Source: Acidobacteriota bacterium | GTDB lineage: Bacteria; Acidobacteriota; Terriglobia; Terriglobales; Acidobacteriaceae | DNA length: 64,000 nucleotides | NCBI GenBank assembly: GCA_016196065.1 | Contig: JACPYL010000018.1 | Location: forward strand, 118,185 to 182,184 | Direction: 5' to 3' | Shown here: piece after piece, positions 50,951 through 58,929 of the stretch | How positions within the stretch are numbered: position 1 is the stretch's first letter | How the letters are laid out: each line of letters opens with the position of its first letter | Notes under the pieces: generated by a model | Seen by the model: the letters and a program-made list of their open reading frames with translations, nothing else | Database searches by the model: none | What the model was told of the DNA's origin: nothing | Program-made: the position numbers and the translations under genes

Positions 50951-51531
50951 AAGCCAAGATTCGCAAGATCGCGACGTTTGTCGAAGAGACGGTCACGGAG
51001 ATGGAGCGCACGATCACTCCGCCAACACGGCGGGCAGCGGCGGTGGCGGTCATTGAGAATCCTCTGGCGGGAAAGTACGTCGAGGATTTGTCGGAGCTGA
51101 TGGAGATCGGCGAAGAATTGGGCGAACTGCTCACGCAGCGGGCGGTTTCAGCGCTTGGGATCGCGGGGCCGGCGGCGGAGAGTTATGGCAAGGCAGCTGC
51201 CGTGGGCGAAAATGGCGAACTCGAACATGTAGCAGCGATCTTGCATCCGAAGCTGGGAACTCCCGTGCGGCGCGTGCTGGGAAAAGGCGCGGCCTTAATT
51301 CCATCATCGAAGAAGCGCGGCGGACTGGGCGTGGTGCTCGATATTCCTCTAGGACATAAGGACGCGGCTTACGTGCGCAGTCATTTTGATGGGATGGAAG
51401 TGCGGATCAACGATGCTCCACGCGCGAATGAGATTATGGTGGCGATTGCGGTGACGGATAGCGGGCGTCCTCTGGCGCGAGTGGGCGGGCTGACCAAGGA
51501 TCAGATTAAGGGCGAGGATGGACTGAAGTGA
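50947..51531 (+). CDS. DUF1185 / AA_synth family protein, copy 2
   Basis: 194 residues, exactly the length of copy 1 and clearly paralogous (RRAAAVAVIENPLAGKYVE; SYGKAAAVGENGELEH; YVRSHFDGMEV; RVGGLTKDQIKGEDGL). Differences include SSKKRGG for STKKVGG and a divergent middle section. Tandem retention of two equal-length copies with ATGA coupling suggests a heteromeric complex. Last gene of the molybdo-enzyme operon; 74 bases follow before the next gene. Confidence 0.75.
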   Translation: MKAKIRKIATFVEETVTEMERTITPPTRRAAAVAVIENPLAGKYVEDLSELMEIGEELGELLTQRAVSALGIAGPAAESYGKAAAVGENGELEHVAAILHPKLGTPVRRVLGKGAALIPSSKKRGGLGVVLDIPLGHKDAAYVRSHFDGMEVRINDAPRANEIMVAIAVTDSGRPLARVGGLTKDQIKGEDGLK

Positions 51532-51605
51532 ATTGTGTTAACGTAGGCCGCAACAAGAGAATGTTTGGGTTGACCTCTGTCCCGCTATAGTAGAAGCGAG
51601 TCAAC

Positions 51606-51887
51606 ATGACTATTTCGAAACATACGGAAGAGACATATTGGCTCCACATTAAGCTACAAGGAAAACGTCGCTTCCGGTTTCGCACCACACTCGGCAGCAT
51701 TTTCGTGTGGCTGATCGTCTTGCCCGTGGCGGAACTATTTAGGCACCAAGAACATGCTTTTTCGGCCCAATTCTTTGTTATATGGCTGGTCCTACTCCCG
51801 ATCTTCCTGTTTGAGGGATATTTGAGGGCCGGATGGCTGTGGAAGGATTTCGAGAAGAAATTTCCCCAAGATACTTATCACCCATGA
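51606..51887 (+). CDS. Small membrane protein of unknown function
   Basis: 93 residues: a basic N terminus (KLQGKRRFRFRTTLG), helix about 31-46 (IFVWLIVLPVAELF), helix about 55-72 (FFVIWLVLLPIFLFEGYL) and a charged tail. Its TGA overlaps the start of the secreted amidohydrolase (ATGA), so it is probably co-translated. No family recognised. The ribosome site is weak. Confidence 0.5.
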   Translation: MTISKHTEETYWLHIKLQGKRRFRFRTTLGSIFVWLIVLPVAELFRHQEHAFSAQFFVIWLVLLPIFLFEGYLRAGWLWKDFEKKFPQDTYHP

Positions 51888-53293
51888 GACTCTCTCTACG
51901 ATCGTTCGCAGTTCTCTTTGCCTCACTGGTCCTGGCCTCGCAGTTGCTCTATACGCAATCTAAGGTCTCCGCCGACGTTCTCGTCACCGGCGGCATGGTC
52001 GTCACCATGGACGGGCCGCGCGCGATACTCGACGACGGTGCCGTGGCGATTACGGGCGACACGATCGTTGCAGTCGGACCGCGCGCTGATATTGAAGCAA
52101 AGTACACGGCAAGACAGACCATCGACGCAAAGAATTCGCTCGTTCTCCCGGGCTTCGTCAACGGGCACACGCACGTCCCCATGACGCTTTTCCGCGGCAT
52201 CCACGATGATGTCACGCTCAATGACTGGCTCTACAAATACATCTTCCCGGCGGAAGCAAAGAATGTAACCGAAGAATTTGTCCGCTGGGGGACGCGACTG
52301 GCAGCGGCGGAACAGATTCGCTCCGGCGTCACGACGTTTGCCGACATGTACTACTTCGAAGATGCTGTAGCGGAAGAAACGAAAGCTGCCGGGATGCGCG
52401 GCGTGCTGGGCGAGACGTTTATCGATTTCCCGGCGCCGGACAACAAAACCAACGCCGCGATGCTCGAGTACACGGAAAAATTCCTAAAGAGGTGGCAGGG
52501 CGATCCGCTGATTCATGCGGCTCCTGCACCGCATTCGATCTACACGTGTTCGCAGAAGACATTGCAGGACGCAGCGGCGCTGGCGCGCAAGTATCACGCG
52601 CCGATTCTGATTCACACTTCGGAGATGAAGAAGGAGTGGGACGACAGCCTGAAAAATAGTGGGATGTCTCCGGTGCAGTATCTGGACAAGATCGGGCTGC
52701 TGGGGCCGGATGTGGTTTCGGCACACTGCATTTTTGTCGACGAGGCGGACCGTAAGACTCTGGCGGCGCGGGGTGTGGGGTGCGTGCATAATCCGTCGAG
52801 CAACATGATGATTGCCAGCGGAGTTTCTCCGGTGCCGGAAATGCGTGCTGCGGGAATCGCGGTGGGCCTCGGCACTGACGGCCCGGCGGGTAGCAATAAC
52901 GATCTCGACATCATGGAGGAGATCGACCTGGCGGCGAAGTTGGCGAAGATTACGAAGATGAGTCCCCTGGCTCTGAATGCGAAGGCGGTGGTGGAGATGG
53001 CTACCATCGACGGGGCGCGGGCTCTGCACATGGAGAAAGAGATTGGGTCACTCGAAGTTGGCAAGAAGGCGGATTTGATTTTGATCAGCCTCGATGAGCC
53101 TAATGCGGTACCGATGTATGACATCTATGCGGCGATTGCGTACTCGCTGAAGGGGTCAGACGTGAAGACGGTCGTGATCGGCGGGCGCGTCGTGATGCGG
53201 GATCACAAGCTGCTTACAGTGGATGAAGCGGCGGCGATTGCGAAGGCTCGGGAATATAAGAAGTCGATTGCGGCTTCGCTCGGGATGGAATGA
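51884..53293 (+). CDS. Exported amidohydrolase (MtaD/AtzA/SsnA-like)
   Basis: 469 residues from the ATG at 51884. Signal peptide 1-27 (RSFAVLFASLVLASQLL). Metal-dependent amidohydrolase motifs in order: NGHTHVPMTLFRG (first His pair), HSIYTCS, ILIHTSE, VSAHCIFVDEAD and GLGTDGPAGSNND (catalytic Asp). The closest family by eye is the S-adenosylhomocysteine/methylthioadenosine deaminase and chlorohydrolase group, whose members deaminate purine or triazine rings. Export is unusual for that group. With nucleoside enzymes nearby, extracytoplasmic deamination of a nucleoside or base is plausible, but the substrate is unknown. Confidence 0.8.
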   Translation: MRLSLRSFAVLFASLVLASQLLYTQSKVSADVLVTGGMVVTMDGPRAILDDGAVAITGDTIVAVGPRADIEAKYTARQTIDAKNSLVLPGFVNGHTHVPMTLFRGIHDDVTLNDWLYKYIFPAEAKNVTEEFVRWGTRLAAAEQIRSGVTTFADMYYFEDAVAEETKAAGMRGVLGETFIDFPAPDNKTNAAMLEYTEKFLKRWQGDPLIHAAPAPHSIYTCSQKTLQDAAALARKYHAPILIHTSEMKKEWDDSLKNSGMSPVQYLDKIGLLGPDVVSAHCIFVDEADRKTLAARGVGCVHNPSSNMMIASGVSPVPEMRAAGIAVGLGTDGPAGSNNDLDIMEEIDLAAKLAKITKMSPLALNAKAVVEMATIDGARALHMEKEIGSLEVGKKADLILISLDEPNAVPMYDIYAAIAYSLKGSDVKTVVIGGRVVMRDHKLLTVDEAAAIAKAREYKKSIAASLGME

Positions 53294-53398
53294 GTTCGAC
53301 ACACAATGCGACGGGAATCCACTCAACGATGCCCATCCGCCCCTTAGCTATTGAAACGTACAGGGTTCGCCTCGTGACGTAACCTTTTACAATAGGCA

Positions 53399-53845
53399 AT
53401 GATGATGGAGCGAACACGATTTCCGAGGGCAATCGATCCGGCACGAGTCGGCAAATATCGCGCATCTAGCTACGCCGGGGGAGGATTTGTCTGGGATGCT
53501 GTCTTGGAATATCGCGTGTGGTGCCATCCTGAGCGCGGCGCACCTGACAGAGCAGATGGAAGCGATTATTACCGCGCATTCACCTCCTACCCCGCCGCCC
53601 TTCGGTTTTCAATGGAATCCCGAGGAGCAGAAAAGCCACTTGCTCTAATCCTGCAGAAGGAACACATCGCAGAACCAAATCCAGGCCAGTATACCCATAT
53701 AAAGAAACGACGAATAACGGAATGGCCTGTCGCGTTTCTGTCTCGTCCTCGCCGTACGAAGAACACCATTCCTGACTTCCTTTCCCCCAGCGCGCCAGCA
53801 AATCGACTTGCTATTTTGCGCGGCCTAGTACGAAAGCGAAGCTAG
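53399..53845 (+). CDS. Conserved hypothetical protein
   Basis: 148 residues, soluble. Three consecutive ATG codons (53399, 53402, 53405) leave the exact start open. Aromatic, charged sequence (GKYRASSYAGGGFVWDAVLE, WCHPERGAPD, ALILQKEHIAEPNPGQY, ITEWPVAFLSRPRRTK). I recall a widespread short family with these motifs, sometimes called GCN5-related without a visible acetyl-CoA loop here. Function unknown. Confidence 0.55.
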   Translation: MMMERTRFPRAIDPARVGKYRASSYAGGGFVWDAVLEYRVWCHPERGAPDRADGSDYYRAFTSYPAALRFSMESRGAEKPLALILQKEHIAEPNPGQYTHIKKRRITEWPVAFLSRPRRTKNTIPDFLSPSAPANRLAILRGLVRKRS

Positions 53846-53901
53846 GCGATTCCAGATGATTCAAGTACTCAGACGGCTAAACTCATTAGTCTGCAGCTTC
53901 A

Positions 53902-55101
53902 CTAGCGCTCCACCACCACTGGCACCATCCCCGCTGGTGGCGTGTTCCGGCTCCGCTGAATACTGACCGCCCCATCAATCACAACCATCCCGATCCCTGG
54001 CAGATCTCCTTTCTGAATGCTGTCGAGCAGATCCTTCCCTGCCGAGTGCTGCGCTTTGTCCATCAATACAAAGGAGGCTTCACGGCCGGGCGCGATGAGG
54101 CCGCAATTCAGTTTGCGCATTTTGGCGGTGTTGCCGGTGGCGAGGCAGATCGCTACTTCGGCAGGAATGTCACCGAGCGCGGAGAGCATCGCGATCATGC
54201 GGATGATTCCCAGCGGCTGCACGCCCGATCCGGCGGGAGAATCTGTTCCCAGAATCACGCGGTGCAGTTGGTTCAGTTCACGCGCCGTGCGCAGCGCGAG
54301 CAGTCCGGCGCGCTCGTTGCCGTTGTGGACGATCTCTAACGCGCGGGTGGATTTCTCGCAGAGTGCTGTGATCTGATCGTCCGGCAGCGCGGTGTGGCCG
54401 CCGTTGACGTGGCCGATTACGTCGGCGTCGGTTTCAAGGACCATGTCTTTGTCGATCAGGCTTGATCCCGGGATCGATGGGCCTCCGGTGTGAATGGTGC
54501 TCTGGATACCGTATTTGCGGGCCCAGCCGACCATCTGGCGGGCGGTCTTACCGTCCTTCACACTTCCCAGTCCGACTTCTCCGAGAATGGTGACTCCGGC
54601 GGCGGCGAGTTCCTTGAAATCGTCCTCCACCATTCCATGCTCGATGACCGGCGCCCCCGCATAGATTTTCACGCCGCCCGGACGAAACGCATGGAATGCG
54701 CGTTGCGCGAAGATGGCCATGGCCTTGAGTCCGACAACATCCTTCGGACGTCCCGGCGTATGCACTTCTCCGGCGGACACCATCGTAGTCACGCCGCCGT
54801 GGAGATAGCTGTCGATCCAGCCGAGTTGATTCTGGCGGGGAGTCCAGTCGCCGCAGACGGGATGGACGTGGCTGTCAATGAGGCCGGGCGCGAGCGCGAC
54901 ACCTTTGGCATCGATGATCGTGGTCGCGCCGGAAGTGTCGATATCTTTTTCTTTGCCTACGGCGGTGATGCGAGCGCCGACTGCTACGACGGTGTCGGCG
55001 TCGAGGAGCGGCTGATCGAGATCGCCACTCAGCAGGAGTCCGATGTTACGAATGACGAGTTTCGTTTGAGAAGTGGGCTTTGCGGCTTCACCGTGGGCCA
55101 T
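53902..55101 (-). CDS. ena: Enamidase-like amidohydrolase
   Basis: 399 residues. Amidohydrolase barrel with IDSHVHPVCGDWTPRQ (HxH), LHGGVTTMVSAGEVHTPGRP, the Glu metal bridge in ILGEVGLGSVKDG, STIHTGGPSIPGSS, VIGHVNGGHTA and LGTDSPAGSG (catalytic Asp), ending SIQRSRNTPPAG. These motifs, including GEVGLG in place of a carboxylated Lys, agree with my memory of the Eubacterium barkeri enamidase, which hydrolyses tetrahydro-6-oxonicotinate to 2-formylglutarate and ammonia. No signal peptide, so cytoplasmic. It is divergent from the nicotinamidase-like gene. The assignment supports the nicotinate reading of the upstream operon. Confidence 0.82.
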   Translation of the reverse strand: MAHGEAAKPTSQTKLVIRNIGLLLSGDLDQPLLDADTVVAVGARITAVGKEKDIDTSGATTIIDAKGVALAPGLIDSHVHPVCGDWTPRQNQLGWIDSYLHGGVTTMVSAGEVHTPGRPKDVVGLKAMAIFAQRAFHAFRPGGVKIYAGAPVIEHGMVEDDFKELAAAGVTILGEVGLGSVKDGKTARQMVGWARKYGIQSTIHTGGPSIPGSSLIDKDMVLETDADVIGHVNGGHTALPDDQITALCEKSTRALEIVHNGNERAGLLALRTARELNQLHRVILGTDSPAGSGVQPLGIIRMIAMLSALGDIPAEVAICLATGNTAKMRKLNCGLIAPGREASFVLMDKAQHSAGKDLLDSIQKGDLPGIGMVVIDGAVSIQRSRNTPPAGMVPVVVER

Positions 55102-55172
55102 GAGTTTCTTCTTTCCTGCCGATGCGATTTATCATTAACTACTGTCAAAGCGTTCAGCGAGCGGAGGACGAA

Positions 55173-55823
55173 ATGGTATCCCGCAACTTCATTTTTTGGG
55201 AAGTGGATGTGCAGAGAGACTTCATGCTGCCCGGCGGACAGCTCTATGTGCCCGGCGCCGAAAAGCTGTTGCCGAATATCCGCAAATTGACCGATGCAGC
55301 GCGGCGCGATGAAGTGTTTCTGGTTTCGCATGGGTGCTTCCATCCCAAAGACGACCCGGAGTTTCAGCAGTTCCCTCCGCATTGTATGAAAGGCACGCCG
55401 GGCGCGGACTTTGTGCCGGAGGCACTCGCGGATCGCGTGGCTCGGGTGGAGAACCTGCCTTCGGCAACATTGCCGGCCGATCTCTCGCAGTTTCAGCAGA
55501 TCGTTTTGGAAAAACAGACTTTGGATATCTTTCAGAGCCGGCATGCGGAGTCACTGGTGGAGCGACTCGGCTCGGCGGCGGAGTTTGTCGTGTTTGGGGT
55601 GGTGACCGAATTTTGCGTGGGTTTCGCGGCGAGGGGACTGCTGTCGCGGAATCGGCGCGTGTCTGTGGTGCGGGATGCGATTGAGACTCTGGATGCGGGT
55701 GCCGGAAACAGAACTGTTGCGGAGTTGCAGAAGATGGGGGCACGGGTCGTGACCACGGACGAGGCGCTGGCCAGGCTCCGGGGAACCTCCGTGTCCGAAG
55801 CCGAAGATCGAAGACGGCGCTAG
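55173..55823 (+). CDS. Isochorismatase-fold cysteine hydrolase, nicotinamidase-like
   Basis: 216 residues from the ATG at 55173 (GGAGG five bases upstream); an upstream in-frame ATG at 55122 has no ribosome site. Catalytic triad of the family: Asp in FWEVDVQRDFML, Lys in IVLEKQTLDIF, and Cys in VVTEFCVGFAARGLL. PPHCMKGTPGADF matches the nicotinamidase HCxxGTxGA segment. Nicotinamidases release nicotinate and ammonia from nicotinamide. The usual DWH metal motif is not obvious (SHGCFHP instead), so another amide is possible. Divergent from the enamidase gene. Confidence 0.72.
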   Translation: MVSRNFIFWEVDVQRDFMLPGGQLYVPGAEKLLPNIRKLTDAARRDEVFLVSHGCFHPKDDPEFQQFPPHCMKGTPGADFVPEALADRVARVENLPSATLPADLSQFQQIVLEKQTLDIFQSRHAESLVERLGSAAEFVVFGVVTEFCVGFAARGLLSRNRRVSVVRDAIETLDAGAGNRTVAELQKMGARVVTTDEALARLRGTSVSEAEDRRRR

Positions 55824-55838
55824 TCGCTGCGGTGAACC

Positions 55839-56028
55839 GCGCCACCCAAAAGCAATGTCTTGAGCGGTGAGTCATTCTTGCTCCGCACAAAGTCAGTCGT
55901 CAGGTATCGACCTCGGCGGCTGAAGCCGCGCTCTAGTGCGACAGAATCGCAGCGCTAAAGCGCTGCGCCACCCAAAAACAAAATCTCGAATTACTGACTT
56001 CAGGGTTCGGCACGCATGAAGGTGTGCC
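55839..56028. repeat. Cluster of REP-like palindromes and a direct repeat
   Basis: Direct copies of GCGCCACCCAAAA (55839-55851 and 55965-55977), palindromes GCGGCT-GA-AGCCGC (55916-55929) and GCAGCGCT-AA-AGCGCTGC (55949-55966, eight perfect pairs), and a stem GGCACGC/GGTGTGCC (56009-56028) with one G-U pair. They lie between convergent genes, and no coding frame is seen. They resemble dispersed intergenic repeats I recall from Acidobacteriota. The last stem is followed by CTTTT and might act as a weak terminator. Confidence 0.55.
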
Positions 56029-56059
56029 CTTTTCAAAGCAGACCCTCTCGCCTTGGCTC

Positions 56060-57286
56060 CTACATCAGCATGCCAGCGATGGAAGCGGACATCAGGTTTG
56101 CCATCGTGCCCGCGAGCATAGCTCGGACGCCAAGGCGCGCCAGTTCGCCCTTTTTATTTGGCGCCAAGGCTCCAATGCCACCGATTTGAATTCCGATCGA
56201 ACTTAGGTTCGCAAACCCACAGAGCGCAAAGGTCGCGATGGTGAAAGAGCGCGGATCGAGGATTCCTTTCATCGGACCGAGCTTGGAAAATGCGACCAGC
56301 TCATTCAGGACCATACGCGTGCCCAGCAGCGACCCAATCGTGGGGCAATCGCGCCACGGGATGCCGATGAGCCAGGCGATCGGAGCAAAGACCACACCCA
56401 ATATGCTCTCCAGGCTCTGCGGGAACCATGCAATGTGATTGTGAGTCCAGCCGAAGACCCCATCGACCAGCGCGATCAGTGCAAGGAACGAGATGAGCAT
56501 CGCCGCGATATTTAAGGCAAGATGTAGGCCGTCCGTCGTGCCGCGCGAGATCGCTCCGAGCAGGTTCTCTTCTTTGTCGGATTTCTCTTCGTCAGAGTCC
56601 ATTACAACGCGGCCGGCTGTTTTGGGTTGCCCGGTTTCGGGGACCAGCATTTTCGCCATCAGCAATGTGCCGGGCGCGGTCATGATCACTGCGCTCAGCA
56701 GATGCTTGGGATCGATCCCAAAGAAAATGTATGCGGCCATGATCCCGCCGGAGACATGCGCCATGCCGCTGGTCATCACCGTCATCAGTTCTGACCGCGT
56801 CAAGTCTTTTAGAAACGGACGAATGGTCAGTGGCGCTTCGGTTTGTCCCATGAAAATAGAAGCGGCAACGTTCAGGGATTCAGCACCGCTTGCACCCATG
56901 ACCCGTGTCATGATCACGGCCGCAATCCGGATGATGAACTGCATGATGCCGTAGTGGTAAAGAACGGCAAAAAATGCCGCAATGAAGATCACCGTGGGCA
57001 ATACGCCGAACGCGAAGTAGCCGAACTGGGAGCCGGGGTTGGCGAGATCGCCGAAGACAAAGTGCGATCCAAAGTACGCGTAGGACAGAAGCTTCGTGAC
57101 ATAGTTGCCCGCTCCTTGAAAGAGCGCGCGTCCGGCGTCAACTTTCAGAACGAACACCGCAAACACGAACTGTAATCCCAAGCCCCAGGCGACGGTCTTC
57201 ATGCGAATCGCCTTGCGGTCGGTGGAGAAAGCGTAGGCCAGGCCCAGCATCGCAAGGAGGCCGAGAATGCCAGTGAACCGTCCCAT
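56060..57286 (-). CDS. nupC: Concentrative nucleoside transporter (CNT/NupC family)
   Basis: 408 residues with about nine to ten helices. CNT signatures: SIFMGQTEAPLTIRPFL, MTVMTSGMAHVSGGIM, TRMVLNELVAFSKL and FALCGFANLSSIGIQIGG, which line the nucleoside site. It imports nucleosides with H+ or Na+ through the inner membrane. The start follows the stop of the nucleoside phosphorylase gene immediately (TAA ATG), forming a two-gene uptake-and-cleavage unit. Confidence 0.93.
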   Translation of the reverse strand: MGRFTGILGLLAMLGLAYAFSTDRKAIRMKTVAWGLGLQFVFAVFVLKVDAGRALFQGAGNYVTKLLSYAYFGSHFVFGDLANPGSQFGYFAFGVLPTVIFIAAFFAVLYHYGIMQFIIRIAAVIMTRVMGASGAESLNVAASIFMGQTEAPLTIRPFLKDLTRSELMTVMTSGMAHVSGGIMAAYIFFGIDPKHLLSAVIMTAPGTLLMAKMLVPETGQPKTAGRVVMDSDEEKSDKEENLLGAISRGTTDGLHLALNIAAMLISFLALIALVDGVFGWTHNHIAWFPQSLESILGVVFAPIAWLIGIPWRDCPTIGSLLGTRMVLNELVAFSKLGPMKGILDPRSFTIATFALCGFANLSSIGIQIGGIGALAPNKKGELARLGVRAMLAGTMANLMSASIAGMLM

Positions 57287-58636
57287 TTAGTGTCCCCCTT
57301 TGTGTATCGCTCGATGGATCAAGGCAGGCTTGTGGCCCACGGCCGCATCTGAAATCGTGTAACTCTGTTCGAGTAATTTTTTTGCGCCGGCGGCTTGTGC
57401 GTCGGAATGGCAGTGGATCGTGCACAGCGGTTCGCCTGCCGACACCTGGTCGCCAATCTTCTTGTGTACAACAATTCCCACAGCCGGATCGACGGAATCT
57501 TCCTTACGCTCGCGCCCGCCGCCAAGGATGACGCAGGCTGTGCCGACTCGCTCACACTGGATCGCGCTTACGTATCCAGCGCGCGGACTGGAAATGTCGA
57601 TGCTGTGTTTAGCCGTTAGCAGCCGCGATGGATCGTCGACCACTCTGGGATCGCCACCCTGCAACTCCACCATCTGCCGGAACTTGACCAATGCTTTGCC
57701 GGATGCAATCGTTTGCTCGGCGAGTTGCCGGCCCTCGGCGACAGACTTTGAGGCTTGTCCGAGATAGAACATCCAGGCGGCCAGCTCCAGGCAAAGTTCA
57801 CGCAGATCGCGCGGCCCACCACCACATAGGACTTCGATCGACTCGATGACTTCGAGCGCATTGCCAACCATCCTGCCCAGCGGTTGATCCATGTTGGTGA
57901 TCAGGGCGACCATCTGCTTTCCCATGCGTTCGCCGGTTTCGACCATCAACTCGGCGAGGAACACGGCGTCTTCTTCCTTCTTCATGAACGCGCCCGATCC
58001 GGTCTTCACATCGAGGACGAGCGCGTCCGTTCCCTCGGCGAGTTTCTTGCTCATGATCGACGCGCAAATCAGGTAAGGGCTTTCCACCGTCCCCGTCACG
58101 TCGCGCAGCGCGTACAGCCTGCGGTCGGCAGGAGCGATCTTCTCCGTCTGGCCGATCATCGAGCAGCCGCAAGTTTCCAGGACGCGATGAAACTCCGGTA
58201 CTGATAGCCCAACGCGGAAGCCGGGAATGGATTCCAATTTGTCCAGAGTGCCGCCCGTATGTCCCAGACCGCGTCCGCTGATCATCGGAACGTAAAGACC
58301 GGCAGCTGCCACGAGAGGCGCAAGAATCAGCGAAGTCTTGTCTCCCACGCCGCCGGTCGAATGCTTGTCGACTTTTTTGGCAGGCAGAAAGCTCAGATCG
58401 AGCACTTCGCCAGAATGCAACATCGCGTTGGTCAAGAACGCTGTCTCTTCGCCGGTCATGCCGCGAAGAACGACTGCCATCAGCCACGCCGCAATCTGGT
58501 AGTCCGGAACGGTACCGCGCGTGCAGCCGTCCACTAGAAAATCGATTTCGGGGCGCGACAAAGCACCGCCATCGCGCTTCCTGCGGATGAGGTCGGCGAC
58601 TCGAAATGTCGGCAGCGAAGAACTGGGTTCAGTCAC
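57287..58636 (-). CDS. pdp: Pyrimidine-nucleoside phosphorylase / thymidine phosphorylase
   Basis: 449 residues from the GTG at 58636 (GGGGAG upstream); the frame is open to 58912 but the extra 92 residues are not family-like. DKHSTGGVGDKTSLI (phosphate site), SGRGLGHTGGTLDKLESIPG (family signature), LDVKTGSGAFMK and the C-terminal HCHSDAQAAGAKKLL domain are intact. It splits uridine or thymidine to base and (deoxy)ribose 1-phosphate. Whether it is the broad pyrimidine or the thymidine-specific form cannot be settled here. Followed directly by the nucleoside transporter. Confidence 0.92.
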   Translation of the reverse strand: MTEPSSSLPTFRVADLIRRKRDGGALSRPEIDFLVDGCTRGTVPDYQIAAWLMAVVLRGMTGEETAFLTNAMLHSGEVLDLSFLPAKKVDKHSTGGVGDKTSLILAPLVAAAGLYVPMISGRGLGHTGGTLDKLESIPGFRVGLSVPEFHRVLETCGCSMIGQTEKIAPADRRLYALRDVTGTVESPYLICASIMSKKLAEGTDALVLDVKTGSGAFMKKEEDAVFLAELMVETGERMGKQMVALITNMDQPLGRMVGNALEVIESIEVLCGGGPRDLRELCLELAAWMFYLGQASKSVAEGRQLAEQTIASGKALVKFRQMVELQGGDPRVVDDPSRLLTAKHSIDISSPRAGYVSAIQCERVGTACVILGGGRERKEDSVDPAVGIVVHKKIGDQVSAGEPLCTIHCHSDAQAAGAKKLLEQSYTISDAAVGHKPALIHRAIHKGGH

Positions 58637-58929
58637 GCGGAAATACTCCCCGGGGTAGACGATCGGACGAGTCTTTGAAGCGGCGCAATTGTAAACCTTC
58701 GAGCCGGGAAATACGAAAAATTGGAGACCGAGAATGGAGCTGATAGATGCGGGTCCCGGCAAATTATCCGCTCGCGTCGAGGCTCTGTGAGGCGGCACAA
58801 AACCGCTTGACTTTAAGAAGGCGATCCAGTTAGATGGCGGGACTGTAAAAAAGGGACGCTCCAGTTTCACTTGCGCAGTGGAGAGTCCATTCGCTCGCGT
58901 CCGAGCGACCAACGTGGGGTGACCAATTT

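Noticed and set aside
44405..53293. Purine or urate degradation operon (Xdh plus SsnA-like amidohydrolase)
   Set aside because: The Mo hydroxylase is followed by 6-hydroxynicotinate reductase and, further on, an enamidase homologue, and no allantoinase, hydantoinase-type or carbamoyltransferase genes are present. Nicotinate-type chemistry fits better, though not proven.
58637..58912. 92-residue N-terminal extension of the nucleoside phosphorylase
   Set aside because: Not similar to the family, and a GTG with GGGGAG upstream at 58636 gives the expected length.
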